A stretch of DNA of 64,000 nt from JBHOQX01 sp042408595 (GTDB lineage Bacteria; Chloroflexota; Chloroflexia; Chloroflexales; Roseiflexaceae). The DNA is taken from positions 32,508 through 96,507 of the forward strand of contig JBHOQX010000041.1 of the NCBI GenBank assembly GCA_042408595.1, in the 5' to 3' direction. The notes below the pieces were generated by a model. The model had not been told where the DNA came from and ran no database searches. It saw only the letters and a program-made list of their open reading frames with translations. Made by a program: the position numbers and the translations under genes. Shown in pieces: positions 51,511 to 61,332 of this stretch (positions are counted from its first letter, which is position 1; every line of letters starts with the position of its first letter).

Positions 51511-54091
51511 CGACGACCTGCTGCTGGCCTACGCCGACGGCGAGCTGAGCGACGCGCGCCGCGCCGAGGTCGAGGCGCTGCTGGCGGACGCGCCGGAGCT
51601 GCGCGCCGATCTCGACCGGCTTCGGCGCCTCCAGCGCAGGCTGCGCGCCACGCTCGCCGCCGCCGACACGCTCCCCCCGCCGCCGGCGCGCGTCTGGGCC
51701 AACGTCGCGCGGCGGGCGGAGCGGGACCACTGGCGCTGGCTGGGGCCAGCGTTTGGCGCGGCGGCCTGCCTGCTGATCGTCCTGGGCATCGGCGCGCTGA
51801 TCGGGCTCAAGGGCGGGCGGCCGGCCGCCGGGCCGCCGCCCACGACTGCCGCACCCCCGGCGACGCTGCGCCAGGGAACGCTGGCCCTCGTGCGCGATGG
51901 GCAGATCATCCTGCGCGACATGGCGACGGGGCAGGAGCGCGCCCTGTCGGGCATCCGTAACGCCAGCGCGCCGGCATGGTCGCCGGGCGGTGGCGCAGTG
52001 CTGTTCCTGGCGGAGACGGACGCCGGGCGCGCGCTGCGCCAGTTCGACCTGGGCAGCGGAGCGGTCACGGCGGCGCTGCCGGCCGACGCGAACGCCAAGT
52101 TCCAGGCGCGCTCGCGGGCGGCGTGGGCCGGGCCGAACCTGCAGATTGCCGACATCGAGTACCGCGAGCCGAACCCGGCGATCCAGCCGGGGCCGCGCGG
52201 CGCGTGGATCGGCTACCTATCGAACGGCGGCATCCGCGACAACCCGCCTGTGGGCCTGGCCGAGCCGGATGTCGCGCCGGGCGGCAGCCTGGCGGTGGCA
52301 GTGAGCCTGCTCGGCGACTCGAAGCTGGTCTTTCTGCCGGGGAACAACGCGCCCCCCGCCCTGCCGCCGGCGATCGTCGCCCCGCCGGGCGTGACCTTCC
52401 ACTGGCCGGCGTTCGCGCCCGATGGCCAGCGGCTGGCGGTGTTCGAGCGCGCCGCCGACGGCACGGCGACCCTGGTGACGTTCGATCTCCCGGATGTCGC
52501 ACGGCATGCGCTCATCACCTTCCGCACGGATGAGCCGCTTTTTCCCCAACTGAACGGGCTAACCTGGTCGCCGGACGGCCAGATGCTGGCGCTGGCGTTT
52601 GCGGACGCGAACGGCCAGGCGCGGGTGCGCTTCTTCCGGCTGGACGGGGCCGGCGTGACCACGCCGGAGCTGGCCGGCACCCAACCGGCCTGGACGGCGG
52701 CGCGCCCGCTGGAGCATTTGGCGGGCGCCACGCCCCCGACATCCACCCCGCCAACACCCGCCCCACCGCCGACAGCCCTGCCGACGCCCGACGCGGCGGC
52801 GCTCTGGTCGCCCGGGATGACGCCGACGCGCGTGCGGGCCGAGGGGCAGGTGACGGTCAGCGAGTACGCCAGCGGCCTGGTGATGGCGGCCGGCCCAGCC
52901 GGGTGCTGCCTGGACGCCGACCCGCGCAAGACCGGCGAGCCGGTAGCGCTTCCAGGGAGCACGACCGGGCACTATCTGGCCGGCGACCCGGCAACTGGCG
53001 GACCGATCCTGTGGTGGCCGCAGGGCCACAGCTACATCGCCCTCTCCGGCGCGCACCTCACCCGCGATGACCTGGTGCGCGCGGCGACCGCGATGGTGCA
53101 GGCGAGCCTGCCGCCGCCGCGCTCGGACCGGGACGTGGCCGACGGCCCGCTGCCGGGCAGCGTGATCGCCTGGTCGGTGATGCGCTATCCGGAGCGGCTC
53201 GGCGGGTGCAACCGGCTGGTGGTGCAGGTGCTGCGCGCCGGCGAGCGCCAGCCGGCAGAGCGCGGCCCCGGCTGCCTCCCGGTCGTCTCGCCGGACAGGA
53301 ACTGGATCGCCGTCTTCCGCGCGGAGGGGAGCGTACTCGTCCCGACCGGCGGCGGGCAGGAGATCAGCGTCGGGCGCTACGCTTCCGAGCCGGGCTGGTC
53401 GCCCGACAGCCGGCGGCTGGCCTTCGCCGCGAACGACCGGGGCGCGAACGGCCAGTTGTACGTGTTCGATCTCGACACCAGGAGCCTGCGGCAGGTCACG
53501 TCGTTCGCCAGCGGGCTGGCGACGGATATACGCGGCATCGTCCCATTCTGGTCGCCGGATGGGACGCGGATCGCCTTCTCCGCTGAGTCGCATCCGGCTG
53601 GAGGCACGGCGAACTGGGACATCTACCTGGTGAACGCCGACGGCAGCGGCCTCACGCGGCTGACCGCCTCCGCCGCGAACGAGTATGTGCTCGGCTGGTC
53701 GCCGGATAGCACGCGGCTGCTGTTCAGCTCGGACCGCGACAGGGAGAGGATGCAACTGTTCGTCATCGGCGTGGACGGCAGCGGCGAGACACGCCTGGCC
53801 GACGGCGATGGGGCCGCCTGGTCGCCGGATGGCCGCTGGATCGCGTTTGTCAGCAATGACCCGGAGCGACAGTTGTTCCTCGTCCCGGCGGACAGGAGCG
53901 CCCCGCCGCGGCGGCTCACAACGATCGACAGCCTCTACGGCCCGATCTGGTCGGCGGACGGGCGCTGGATCAGCGTGTCGGCGTTCTTCGAGCGGGAGCG
54001 CGCCGGCGCGATCTTCGTCGTGCCGGCCGGCGGCGGGCCGCCGGTGCGCGTGGCGCACAGCGACCAGTGGCTGCAATGGGCCGGGCGGTGA
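51491..54091 (+). CDS. Transmembrane anti-sigma factor with extracellular TolB/PD40 beta-propeller
   Basis: The 866-residue protein begins with an anti-sigma-like helical region (DDDLLLAYADGELSDARRAE, residues 7-55) that lacks the usual HxxxCxxC zinc site. One membrane helix follows at about 84-106. The rest is outside: seven or more PD40-type blades with WSPDG/WSPDS (WSPDGQMLAL, WSPDSRRLAF, WSPDGTRIAF, WSPDSTRLLF, WSPDGRWIAF), and a Pro/Thr linker near residues 417-435. The propeller may sense an envelope signal and release the sigma factor; this is inferred from the layout. Confidence 0.82.
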   Translation: MSFSEIDDDLLLAYADGELSDARRAEVEALLADAPELRADLDRLRRLQRRLRATLAAADTLPPPPARVWANVARRAERDHWRWLGPAFGAAACLLIVLGIGALIGLKGGRPAAGPPPTTAAPPATLRQGTLALVRDGQIILRDMATGQERALSGIRNASAPAWSPGGGAVLFLAETDAGRALRQFDLGSGAVTAALPADANAKFQARSRAAWAGPNLQIADIEYREPNPAIQPGPRGAWIGYLSNGGIRDNPPVGLAEPDVAPGGSLAVAVSLLGDSKLVFLPGNNAPPALPPAIVAPPGVTFHWPAFAPDGQRLAVFERAADGTATLVTFDLPDVARHALITFRTDEPLFPQLNGLTWSPDGQMLALAFADANGQARVRFFRLDGAGVTTPELAGTQPAWTAARPLEHLAGATPPTSTPPTPAPPPTALPTPDAAALWSPGMTPTRVRAEGQVTVSEYASGLVMAAGPAGCCLDADPRKTGEPVALPGSTTGHYLAGDPATGGPILWWPQGHSYIALSGAHLTRDDLVRAATAMVQASLPPPRSDRDVADGPLPGSVIAWSVMRYPERLGGCNRLVVQVLRAGERQPAERGPGCLPVVSPDRNWIAVFRAEGSVLVPTGGGQEISVGRYASEPGWSPDSRRLAFAANDRGANGQLYVFDLDTRSLRQVTSFASGLATDIRGIVPFWSPDGTRIAFSAESHPAGGTANWDIYLVNADGSGLTRLTASAANEYVLGWSPDSTRLLFSSDRDRERMQLFVIGVDGSGETRLADGDGAAWSPDGRWIAFVSNDPERQLFLVPADRSAPPRRLTTIDSLYGPIWSADGRWISVSAFFERERAGAIFVVPAGGGPPVRVAHSDQWLQWAGR

Positions 54092-54099
54092 GCCACCGA

Positions 54100-54195
54100 C
54101 GAACGGCGCGTGACGAACGCAGGCTTTGTCTGCATTCAACGCATTTCACAATAGCACAGCTTCCTGCCGTCCTTTGCCGTTCGTCCTTGGTCAAC
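54100..54195. repeat. Repeat-like gap between convergent genes
   Basis: It contains GACGAACGGCG, GACGAACGCAGG and, in opposite orientation, GTCCTTTGCCGTTCGTCCTTGG, so the ends are partly complementary. It is AT-richer in the middle. No gene is seen. Confidence 0.5.
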
Positions 54196-54198
54196 AGG

Positions 54199-55341
54199 CT
54201 ACGCCGCGCCCGGCTCGCGCTTTTCGAACGCCGACCGCCCGCCGCCGGCGCCCGCCGGCCCGGCGTCCGGGCTGCGCGCCAGGTAATCGGCCGCCAGCGC
54301 GCTCAGCAGCGCGTCGCGCCGATCGTAAAGGCGCTTGAGCGGGCGCGCCCCGACCACGTCCAGGGCGTAGGCTGCCAGGATCGGCATGGCGATCGTGCTA
54401 TCCACGTAGCAGACGACGGTATCCGGCAACTGCTCCGGGTCCACTTTGCCCCAGGTCATCGCCTCGCTCGGCGTCGCGCCGGAAAGGCCACCGGTGTCGG
54501 GGCGGGCGTCGGTAAACTGGATAAAATAATCGTGCCCCTTTTCCTCTAGCCCGAGGATCTCTTGAATCTGCGGCTCGGTCTGCAAGATATAGTTCTTCGG
54601 CGATCCGCCGCCGAAGATCACCACCGCACTCTTGCCACCCCGTTTTTTCGCGTCGTAGACGATCGCAGTCGTCTCGTTCACGTCGCGCTCGACATCAAAT
54701 TTGAGTCGGTTGCCGCGCAGCTCCAGCGCGGCGATGTTCATACCGAGGGTCGAGTCGCCGGGGCTGGAGGTATAGATCGGCACGCCGCACTCGTAGGCGG
54801 TGGTGAGCAGCGAGACGTACTCGGTGCCCAGGGCCCGCTCGCGAGCCTGGGTGTAGCGCCCGAGCAGGTAGTGCAGCTCGGCGCTGCCCATCGTCCGTTG
54901 GAACTCCGGCCCGCTAACGCACTGCCGTACGAATTCGTCGGACTTGAACAGCACTTCGTAGTCGAACAGGATGTCGTAGATCCGGATGATCTGCTGCTCG
55001 CGCAGCGCCAGATCGTTCGTGTTCGGCGAGGTGTTGTAGAGCGCGAAGCCGAGCGAGCGGTGCATGTCGTGGTAGAGGTTCGCGCCGGTGCTCACCATCC
55101 AGTCGATCAGCCCGGCGCGGATGAGCGGCACGAGCGCCGCCGTGCCCAGGCCGGTCGGCGTCATCGCGCCGGTCAGCGTCACACCGATCGTCACATCTGG
55201 CTCGGCGATATTGCGGGCAAAGAGCTGGCATGCCTCCCGCAGCCGGGCGGCATTATAGGCGTAGAGTTGGTGATCGACCAGGTCGCGCACCGTCAGCCCG
55301 GGGCCGATCGGGCGCGGGTCGAGCTTGCGGCCATAGGACAC
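54199..55341 (-). CDS. Deoxyhypusine synthase-like protein
   Basis: The 380-residue protein belongs to the deoxyhypusine synthase superfamily: IGVTLTGAMTPTGLGTAALV, MVSTGANLYHDMHRSLGF, VPIYTSSPGDSTLGMNIA, VVIFGGGSPKNYILQTEPQI, SGATPSEAMTWGKVDP and VYCYVDSTIAMP-type ends. Lys299 in WGK is where eukaryotic enzymes carry the catalytic lysine. Bacteria lack eIF5A, and some bacterial homologues act as homospermidine synthases, so polyamine synthesis is the likeliest role. GTG 55341 is chosen for the GGGGAGG 5 nt upstream; the longer frame upstream covers a different small ORF. Confidence 0.82.
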   Translation of the reverse strand: MSYGRKLDPRPIGPGLTVRDLVDHQLYAYNAARLREACQLFARNIAEPDVTIGVTLTGAMTPTGLGTAALVPLIRAGLIDWMVSTGANLYHDMHRSLGFALYNTSPNTNDLALREQQIIRIYDILFDYEVLFKSDEFVRQCVSGPEFQRTMGSAELHYLLGRYTQARERALGTEYVSLLTTAYECGVPIYTSSPGDSTLGMNIAALELRGNRLKFDVERDVNETTAIVYDAKKRGGKSAVVIFGGGSPKNYILQTEPQIQEILGLEEKGHDYFIQFTDARPDTGGLSGATPSEAMTWGKVDPEQLPDTVVCYVDSTIAMPILAAYALDVVGARPLKRLYDRRDALLSALAADYLARSPDAGPAGAGGGRSAFEKREPGAA

Positions 55342-55372
55342 GGCAGCCTCCCCAGAGGATTGCAGGCGGGAG

Positions 55373-55519
55373 TTATACGCACACGTCGCGCACCGGGACC
55401 TGCCAGCCGGGAACAACGTCCCCGCCATCGAGCACGTCCTGCTCGGGCAGCAGCGAGATATCCGACCGCGGGCAGTAGACCATCGCTGTGCGCTTGCACG
55501 GGTTGATGATCGCCACCAT
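55373..55519 (-). CDS. Small putative protein (48 aa) upstream of the deoxyhypusine synthase-like gene
   Basis: The minus-strand frame from ATG 55519 encodes MVAIINPCKRTAMVYCPRSD, then ISLLPEQDVLDGG and a short hydrophobic tail, ending 31 bp before the next start. It has three cysteines (positions 8, 16 and 47), two of them spaced 8 apart. No Shine-Dalgarno sequence is obvious. It reads like a real protein (balanced composition, few Arg) where the overlapping frames do not. I do not recognise a family. Confidence 0.5.
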   Translation of the reverse strand: MVAIINPCKRTAMVYCPRSDISLLPEQDVLDGGDVVPGWQVPVRDVCV

Positions 55520-55660
55520 GGCGTGGACATCCGAAGCTTCCGTTGGCGATGGCAGGCGCGGAACAGAACGATCAGCTGCAACGGTGCGGCGCCATTATAG
55601 CACGCTCGCCGCACCAGCCACGGCCCAGGCGGCTGGTGCGGCGGGCGCCTGCTGCCGCTC

Positions 55661-58051
55661 TCACTGGCCCGGCGCGCTGGCCGGATCGAGCAGGTTGAGT
55701 TGCTGTAAAACGCGCTGAAGCTCGGCGGGCGTGAAGGGCTTCTGCAGAAACGCGGCCAACCCCTTGCCGGCGAACTGCGTGATCACGTCCTGCTCGTTGT
55801 AACCGCTCATCAGCACTACCGGCACGCCGGTGGCCCGCTGGCGCATCTGCCGAAAGACCTCCACGCCGCCTATCTGCGGCATGGTCAGGTCGAGCAACAC
55901 ACAGGCCAGCCTGGCAGCCTGCGCCTCGAACAGCGCCAGGCCCGCTGCGCCGTCCGCCGCGGCGGCGACCTCGAACCCCAGCCGCGCTACCATGCGGGCG
56001 ATCACGGCGCGCACCTCAGCTTCGTCGTCGATCAGCAGCACCACGCCGCGCCCGCGCCGGGCGGGGTCCACCGGCGCACGCTCCGCGAGCGCCACGGCTT
56101 CGCCGGACGCCGGCAGCAGCAGCTTGAAGCTGGAGCCGCGGCCCGGCTCGCTGTAGACCCGCAGGCCGCCCCGGTGCCCCCGCACAATCCCCAGCACCGC
56201 CGCCAGCCCAAGCCCGCGCCCGGTGGCCTTGGTGGTGAAAAACGGCTCGAAGATGCGGGTCTGCGTGGCGGCATCCATGCCTCGGCCGTTGTCGGAGACC
56301 TCCAGGAACGCGTAGGTTCCCTCCGGCAGATCATCACCCTGGACCAGCGAGCGCAGGTAGGCGCGGTCGGCTCGCATCATGCCGGATGCGATCCGCACCA
56401 CGCCGCCCTCGCTGCCGATCGCCTCCGCCGCGTTGACCACCAGGTTCATGATCACCTGGCGTATCTGCGTGGCATCGGCCTCGATCACCGGCAACCCCTC
56501 GGCCAAGTGATACTGCAGGGTCACATGTTTCGGAATCGAGGCGTGCAGCAGGTGGGTCATCTCTTCGACGATCGCGTTCAGGCTCAGCGGCTGGACGACA
56601 AAGCGCCCCTTGCCGGCGTACGCCAGGAGCTGCCGGGTCAGATCGGCGGCGCGGTGGGCAGCCAGCACGATCTGCTCGACCGTCGGACGGGCTGGCGCCT
56701 CCGGAGCCAGATCGAGCAGCGCCAGCTCGGCATTGCCCAGAATCGAGACCAGCAGGTTATTAAAATCGTGGGCGATGCCACCGGCCAGCACGCCCAGGCT
56801 TTCGAGCTTTTGCGTCTCCTGCAGGCGCCGCTCCAGGTTCAGGCGCTCGGCCTCGGCTTCCTTGCGGGCGGTCACGTCGGTGATGATGCCGATGAAATGG
56901 CTCGCCTGGCCCTGTTCATCGAACACCGGCGCGATCGACAGCTCATTCCAGAACGCGGTCCCATCCTTCCGGTAGTTCCGAATCAGCACCAGAAACGCCT
57001 CGAGGCGGCGCAGCCCCTCGCGGATCGCGGCGATTGTGGCCGGGCTGGTTTCGGCGCCCTGCAGCATGCGGCAGTTGCGGCCCAGGACCTCAGCCTGCCG
57101 GTAGCCGGTGATCCGCTCGAAGGCCGGGTTGCAGTAGATCAGCGGGTAATCGTCCCCGGCGGGGCCGGTGATCATGATCCCGGTTGTGGCAGCGTCGAGC
57201 GCGCGGTCGCGCAGCCGCAACAAGTCTTGGGCGCGCTTGTAAGGGGTGATCTCCACCGCCGCGACCAGTGCCGCCGTGAGCGCACCCCAGCGGTTGGGGA
57301 TGGGCGTCATGCTCCAACAGTAGAAGCGCGGCTGACGCTCGGGCAGCAGGATCGCCTGATATTCGTCGACGCTGAACACCTGCCCGGTCGTGCGGACGGT
57401 TTCAAAGATCCGGATGATATCCGCGGCCGACTCGTTGGAAAAGAGCTCGTGCGCTGGCACACCAATGATCGAGCCGCGCCGCTGCCACGCGCTCCCGACC
57501 ATCTGGAGAAACCGCGCGTTGTGCCGCATGCAGCGATAATCGGGGGTGATCTCGTACAGCGCCAGACCGGCAGGGATATGCTCAAAGAGCGTGTCCAGCG
57601 AGATCAGCGCCTCGTCTCCAACGTCGCGGTTGATCGCGACCAGACTGATTACGGCGCCGTCGGGGGCATAGACCGCCCGGACGGTCGACTCGATGAACAG
57701 GTCGCGCCCGCTGCGATGAGACTGGATCACATGCCCACGCCAGATGCCGGCCTCCCGTAGAATCGCCAGGGCGTCTTCCGGGCCGGTCCCGGCAGCAAAG
57801 CGCGTGCTCAGAACCTCACCAAGCTGGCGCCCCAGCACTTCGGCGGCGCGCCAGCCGTAGATGCGCTCGGCGCCTTCGTTCCAACTGGTGATACGCAAGG
57901 ACGAGTCGAGAGCGATTACCGCGTCGTGCAAGCCCTGGAGCGTGGTGCGCAAGGTGTCGTGCTCGTGGCGCACCTGCGCCAGTTCGCGCTCGAGGCTGGC
58001 GATCCGCTGGTGCAGTGCGGCCAGGTCGCGGTCAGGATCGTGCTGCCCCAT
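55661..58051 (-). CDS. PAS-domain hybrid histidine kinase with C-terminal receiver
   Basis: The 796-residue soluble kinase starts MGQHDPDRDLAALH with a short coiled coil. Three PAS-like domains follow: AVIALDSSLRITSWNEGAER, the second around LALYEITPDYRC, and the third with GIMITGPAGDDYPLIYCNPA and NCRMLQGAET, a LOV-like motif whose NCRxLQ Cys suggests flavin photochemistry. The kinase core has GGIAHDFNNLLVS (His428), the N box around VVNAAEAIG, DNGRGMD and RGLGLAAVLGIV. The receiver has LIDDEAEV, phospho-acceptor Asp721 (LLDLTMPQ) and the Lys in LQKPF. Signal and partner are not encoded nearby. Confidence 0.9.
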   Translation of the reverse strand: MGQHDPDRDLAALHQRIASLERELAQVRHEHDTLRTTLQGLHDAVIALDSSLRITSWNEGAERIYGWRAAEVLGRQLGEVLSTRFAAGTGPEDALAILREAGIWRGHVIQSHRSGRDLFIESTVRAVYAPDGAVISLVAINRDVGDEALISLDTLFEHIPAGLALYEITPDYRCMRHNARFLQMVGSAWQRRGSIIGVPAHELFSNESAADIIRIFETVRTTGQVFSVDEYQAILLPERQPRFYCWSMTPIPNRWGALTAALVAAVEITPYKRAQDLLRLRDRALDAATTGIMITGPAGDDYPLIYCNPAFERITGYRQAEVLGRNCRMLQGAETSPATIAAIREGLRRLEAFLVLIRNYRKDGTAFWNELSIAPVFDEQGQASHFIGIITDVTARKEAEAERLNLERRLQETQKLESLGVLAGGIAHDFNNLLVSILGNAELALLDLAPEAPARPTVEQIVLAAHRAADLTRQLLAYAGKGRFVVQPLSLNAIVEEMTHLLHASIPKHVTLQYHLAEGLPVIEADATQIRQVIMNLVVNAAEAIGSEGGVVRIASGMMRADRAYLRSLVQGDDLPEGTYAFLEVSDNGRGMDAATQTRIFEPFFTTKATGRGLGLAAVLGIVRGHRGGLRVYSEPGRGSSFKLLLPASGEAVALAERAPVDPARRGRGVVLLIDDEAEVRAVIARMVARLGFEVAAAADGAAGLALFEAQAARLACVLLDLTMPQIGGVEVFRQMRQRATGVPVVLMSGYNEQDVITQFAGKGLAAFLQKPFTPAELQRVLQQLNLLDPASAPGQ

Positions 58052-58146
58052 GATGACGCACCTCTCGCGCCGTCCGCCGGGCGCAGCTTGTGTGGCGGAG
58101 TGGATGTACTGGCGCGCGGCGCGGGATGCCGGCCGGCGCCCATGCA

Positions 58147-58176
58147 AGCATAGCATCAGCTAAGAAGGCATGTCAA
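58147..58176 (-). promoter_or_regulatory. Promoter of the hybrid histidine kinase gene
   Basis: A perfect TTGACA is followed after 18 bp by TATGCT (4 of 6), extended by TGC. The leader before ATG 58051 is about 90 nt. Confidence 0.68.
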
Positions 58177-58195
58177 GAGACAGGGCGTTGAGAGG

Positions 58196-58300
58196 ACTGT
58201 ACATTTCAGCACAAGGGAGTAGGGGAACAGAGGAGCAGGGGAACAAGGGAACAAGAGGAAGGTCATGGGCTTCCAGCCTCCAGCCTCCAGCCGCAGGCGG
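58196..58300. repeat. Heptad/octad tract between murI and the kinase gene
   Basis: GGGGAAC/AAGGGAAC words recur near 58220-58255. Then CTTCCAG, CCTCCAG and CCTCCAG lie in exact 7-bp phase near 58269-58289. Confidence 0.7.
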
Positions 58301-58301
58301 A

Positions 58302-59072
58302 TCACACCGACACCCGCTCCACCCGCGCCCCAGCGTCCCCTGCCAGCCGTTGCAGCACCGGCGCGACCGCCGCGGGGTCGCCGGTGGTCCAGTAGCGCGC
58401 CGGGCCGCCCTGCGGCAGATCGAGCCCGGCAGCGACCCGCGCCACCTGCCGCGCCACCGCCGGCCCGGTGTCGATAATCGCCACCTCTGGCCCGGCCAGC
58501 TCGGCCAGCAGCGGGCGCAGGAACGGGAAGTGCGTGCAGCCGAGCACCAGCGTGTCCGCGCCACGCGCCAGCAGCGGCGCGACATAGCGGCCAAGCAGCG
58601 CCCGCGTCGCCGGGCCGTCCAGGTCGCCGGCCTCGACCTGCTCGACCAGGCCGGGGCATGGCTGGGTGATCACCTCGACCCCGGCGGCGTAGTGGTCAAC
58701 CAGCGCGGCGAAGCGCTCGCCCTCCAGCGTGCCACTGGTCGCCAGCACACCCACCCGCCCGCTGCGCGTCGCCGCGACCGCCGGCTTAACCCCTGGTTCC
58801 ATGGCCACGACCGGGATGGGCAGGGCGGCCCGCAGCGCCTCGGCCGCCGCCGAGGTGGCGGTGTTGCAGGCGATGACCAGCAGCCGCGCGCCACGCGCCC
58901 CAAGCCACGCGCCGATCGCCAGCGCGCGCGCGCGCACGAACGCCGCCGGGCGCGGGCCATACGGGCAGCAGGCGGTATCCGCCAGGTAAGCGATGTCGTG
59001 CTCTGGCAGCAGCGCCCGCACCTCGCGCAGGACGGACAGGCCGCCCAGGCCGGAATCAAACAGCGCGATCAT
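58302..59072 (-). CDS. murI: Glutamate racemase
   Basis: It supplies D-glutamate for peptidoglycan. The 256-residue protein has both catalytic cysteines, Cys69 in IACNTATSA and Cys179 in LGCTHFPFL, plus ALFDSGLGGLSVLRE at the start. The usual DSARFPYG loop is replaced by DTACCPYG. It overlaps plsC by 17 bp and is the last of three co-directional genes; cytosolic. Confidence 0.95.
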   Translation of the reverse strand: MIALFDSGLGGLSVLREVRALLPEHDIAYLADTACCPYGPRPAAFVRARALAIGAWLGARGARLLVIACNTATSAAAEALRAALPIPVVAMEPGVKPAVAATRSGRVGVLATSGTLEGERFAALVDHYAAGVEVITQPCPGLVEQVEAGDLDGPATRALLGRYVAPLLARGADTLVLGCTHFPFLRPLLAELAGPEVAIIDTGPAVARQVARVAAGLDLPQGGPARYWTTGDPAAVAPVLQRLAGDAGARVERVSV

Positions 59073-59819
59073 CGGCGGGTGCAGGGGCGGGCGGACGGCG
59101 CCATGGCAGACGCCCGTACCACGGGTGCCGCGGCGGGGCCGGCTGCTGCGAAAGGGCGATCAGCGCCGCGCGCACCGCATCGGCGGCGGCGCGCCAGCTC
59201 GCCCGGTCGTCCGGTTGGGCCTGGAGAAAGAGCGGTGCGCCGAAGCGCACGCCGACCGTGTAGGGGCGCGGCACGATCTTGCCCTTCGGCAGCACTTTGC
59301 CGGCGGTATCCAGCCAGACCGGAACGACCGGCACGCCCGGGTTCTCAGCGATCAGCCGGCCAATACCGGGGCGGAACGGCGCGACGGAGCCGTCGCGGCT
59401 GCGGGTGCCCTCCGGGAACAGGAGCAGGCCGTACCCCTCGCGCAGCGCCCGGTTCGCGTGGCGCAAGGGGTCCACGCCGGGCAGCGGCTTGCGCTCGATC
59501 GGGATGGCGTTGAACAACGACCGCGCGACCGCCTCACGCAGGCCGCCGTCGAAGAAGTAGTCGTCGGCGGCGGCCGCCACCAGCCGGCGGCGCAGCCGGC
59601 CCGGCACCGCGGCGAAGACGATCGGCGTGTCGGCGTGGCTGGCGTGATTGGCAGCCAGGATATACGCGCCCGATTCCGGCAGATTCTCGACGCCGCTGAT
59701 CCGTGGACGGACGTAGAGCCAGACGAAGTTGTTGAACGCGGCGGAGAACACCGGCGCAAAGGCGTATTTGCTGGCGTACAGCCCGAGCGACTGCGGTGCC
59801 GTCTCGCGCGGATCGTCGC

Positions 59820-59823
<4 letters not shown>
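59056..59823 (-). CDS. 1-acyl-sn-glycerol-3-phosphate acyltransferase (PlsC-like)
   Basis: This 255-residue membrane-associated acyltransferase has block I NHASHADTP (HxxxxD), block II around FNAIPIERKP, block III LLLFPEGTRSRDG and block IV VPVVPVWLD. It makes phosphatidic acid or modifies related lysophospholipids. The GTG start at 59823 overlaps the thiolase stop (GTGA), so the genes are translationally coupled. Confidence 0.9.
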
Positions 59824-61058
<1,235 letters not shown>

Positions 61059-61130
61059 CGGTCGCTCCAGGCCTCGATTGTCCGGTCACGGCGCGTCGCA
61101 CCGGATTGAGACGGCGGCGGCGCGCATCTC

Positions 61131-61159
61131 ACTATACCGATAACCCGCAGGAAGCGCAA
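61131..61159 (-). promoter_or_regulatory. Promoter of the thiolase-plsC-murI operon
   Basis: TTGCGC (4 of 6) lies 17 bp before TATAGT (5 of 6) on the minus strand, 73 bp before the thiolase ATG. Confidence 0.65.
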
Positions 61160-61332
61160 GTCGGGGCGCGGCAGCGATCAATCGGTTGCTGGGTGGAAGG
61201 CATCAGCGGGTGGGCCGGCGAGGTAGGCGATCAGCCGGCGGCGCGCTGGCCACGCTCGCCCGCCTTTGGCGAAGCTATGCTATCATCGCTGCCGGCGGAC
61301 CGACCGCGCCGTGCTCCTGTACATCTGCGGTT

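Noticed and set aside
54199..55614. Longer form of the deoxyhypusine synthase-like protein starting at 55614
   Set aside because: The N-terminal extension is Arg/Ser-rich and lies in a different frame from the small ORF; GTG 55341 has a strong ribosome site and matches the family start.
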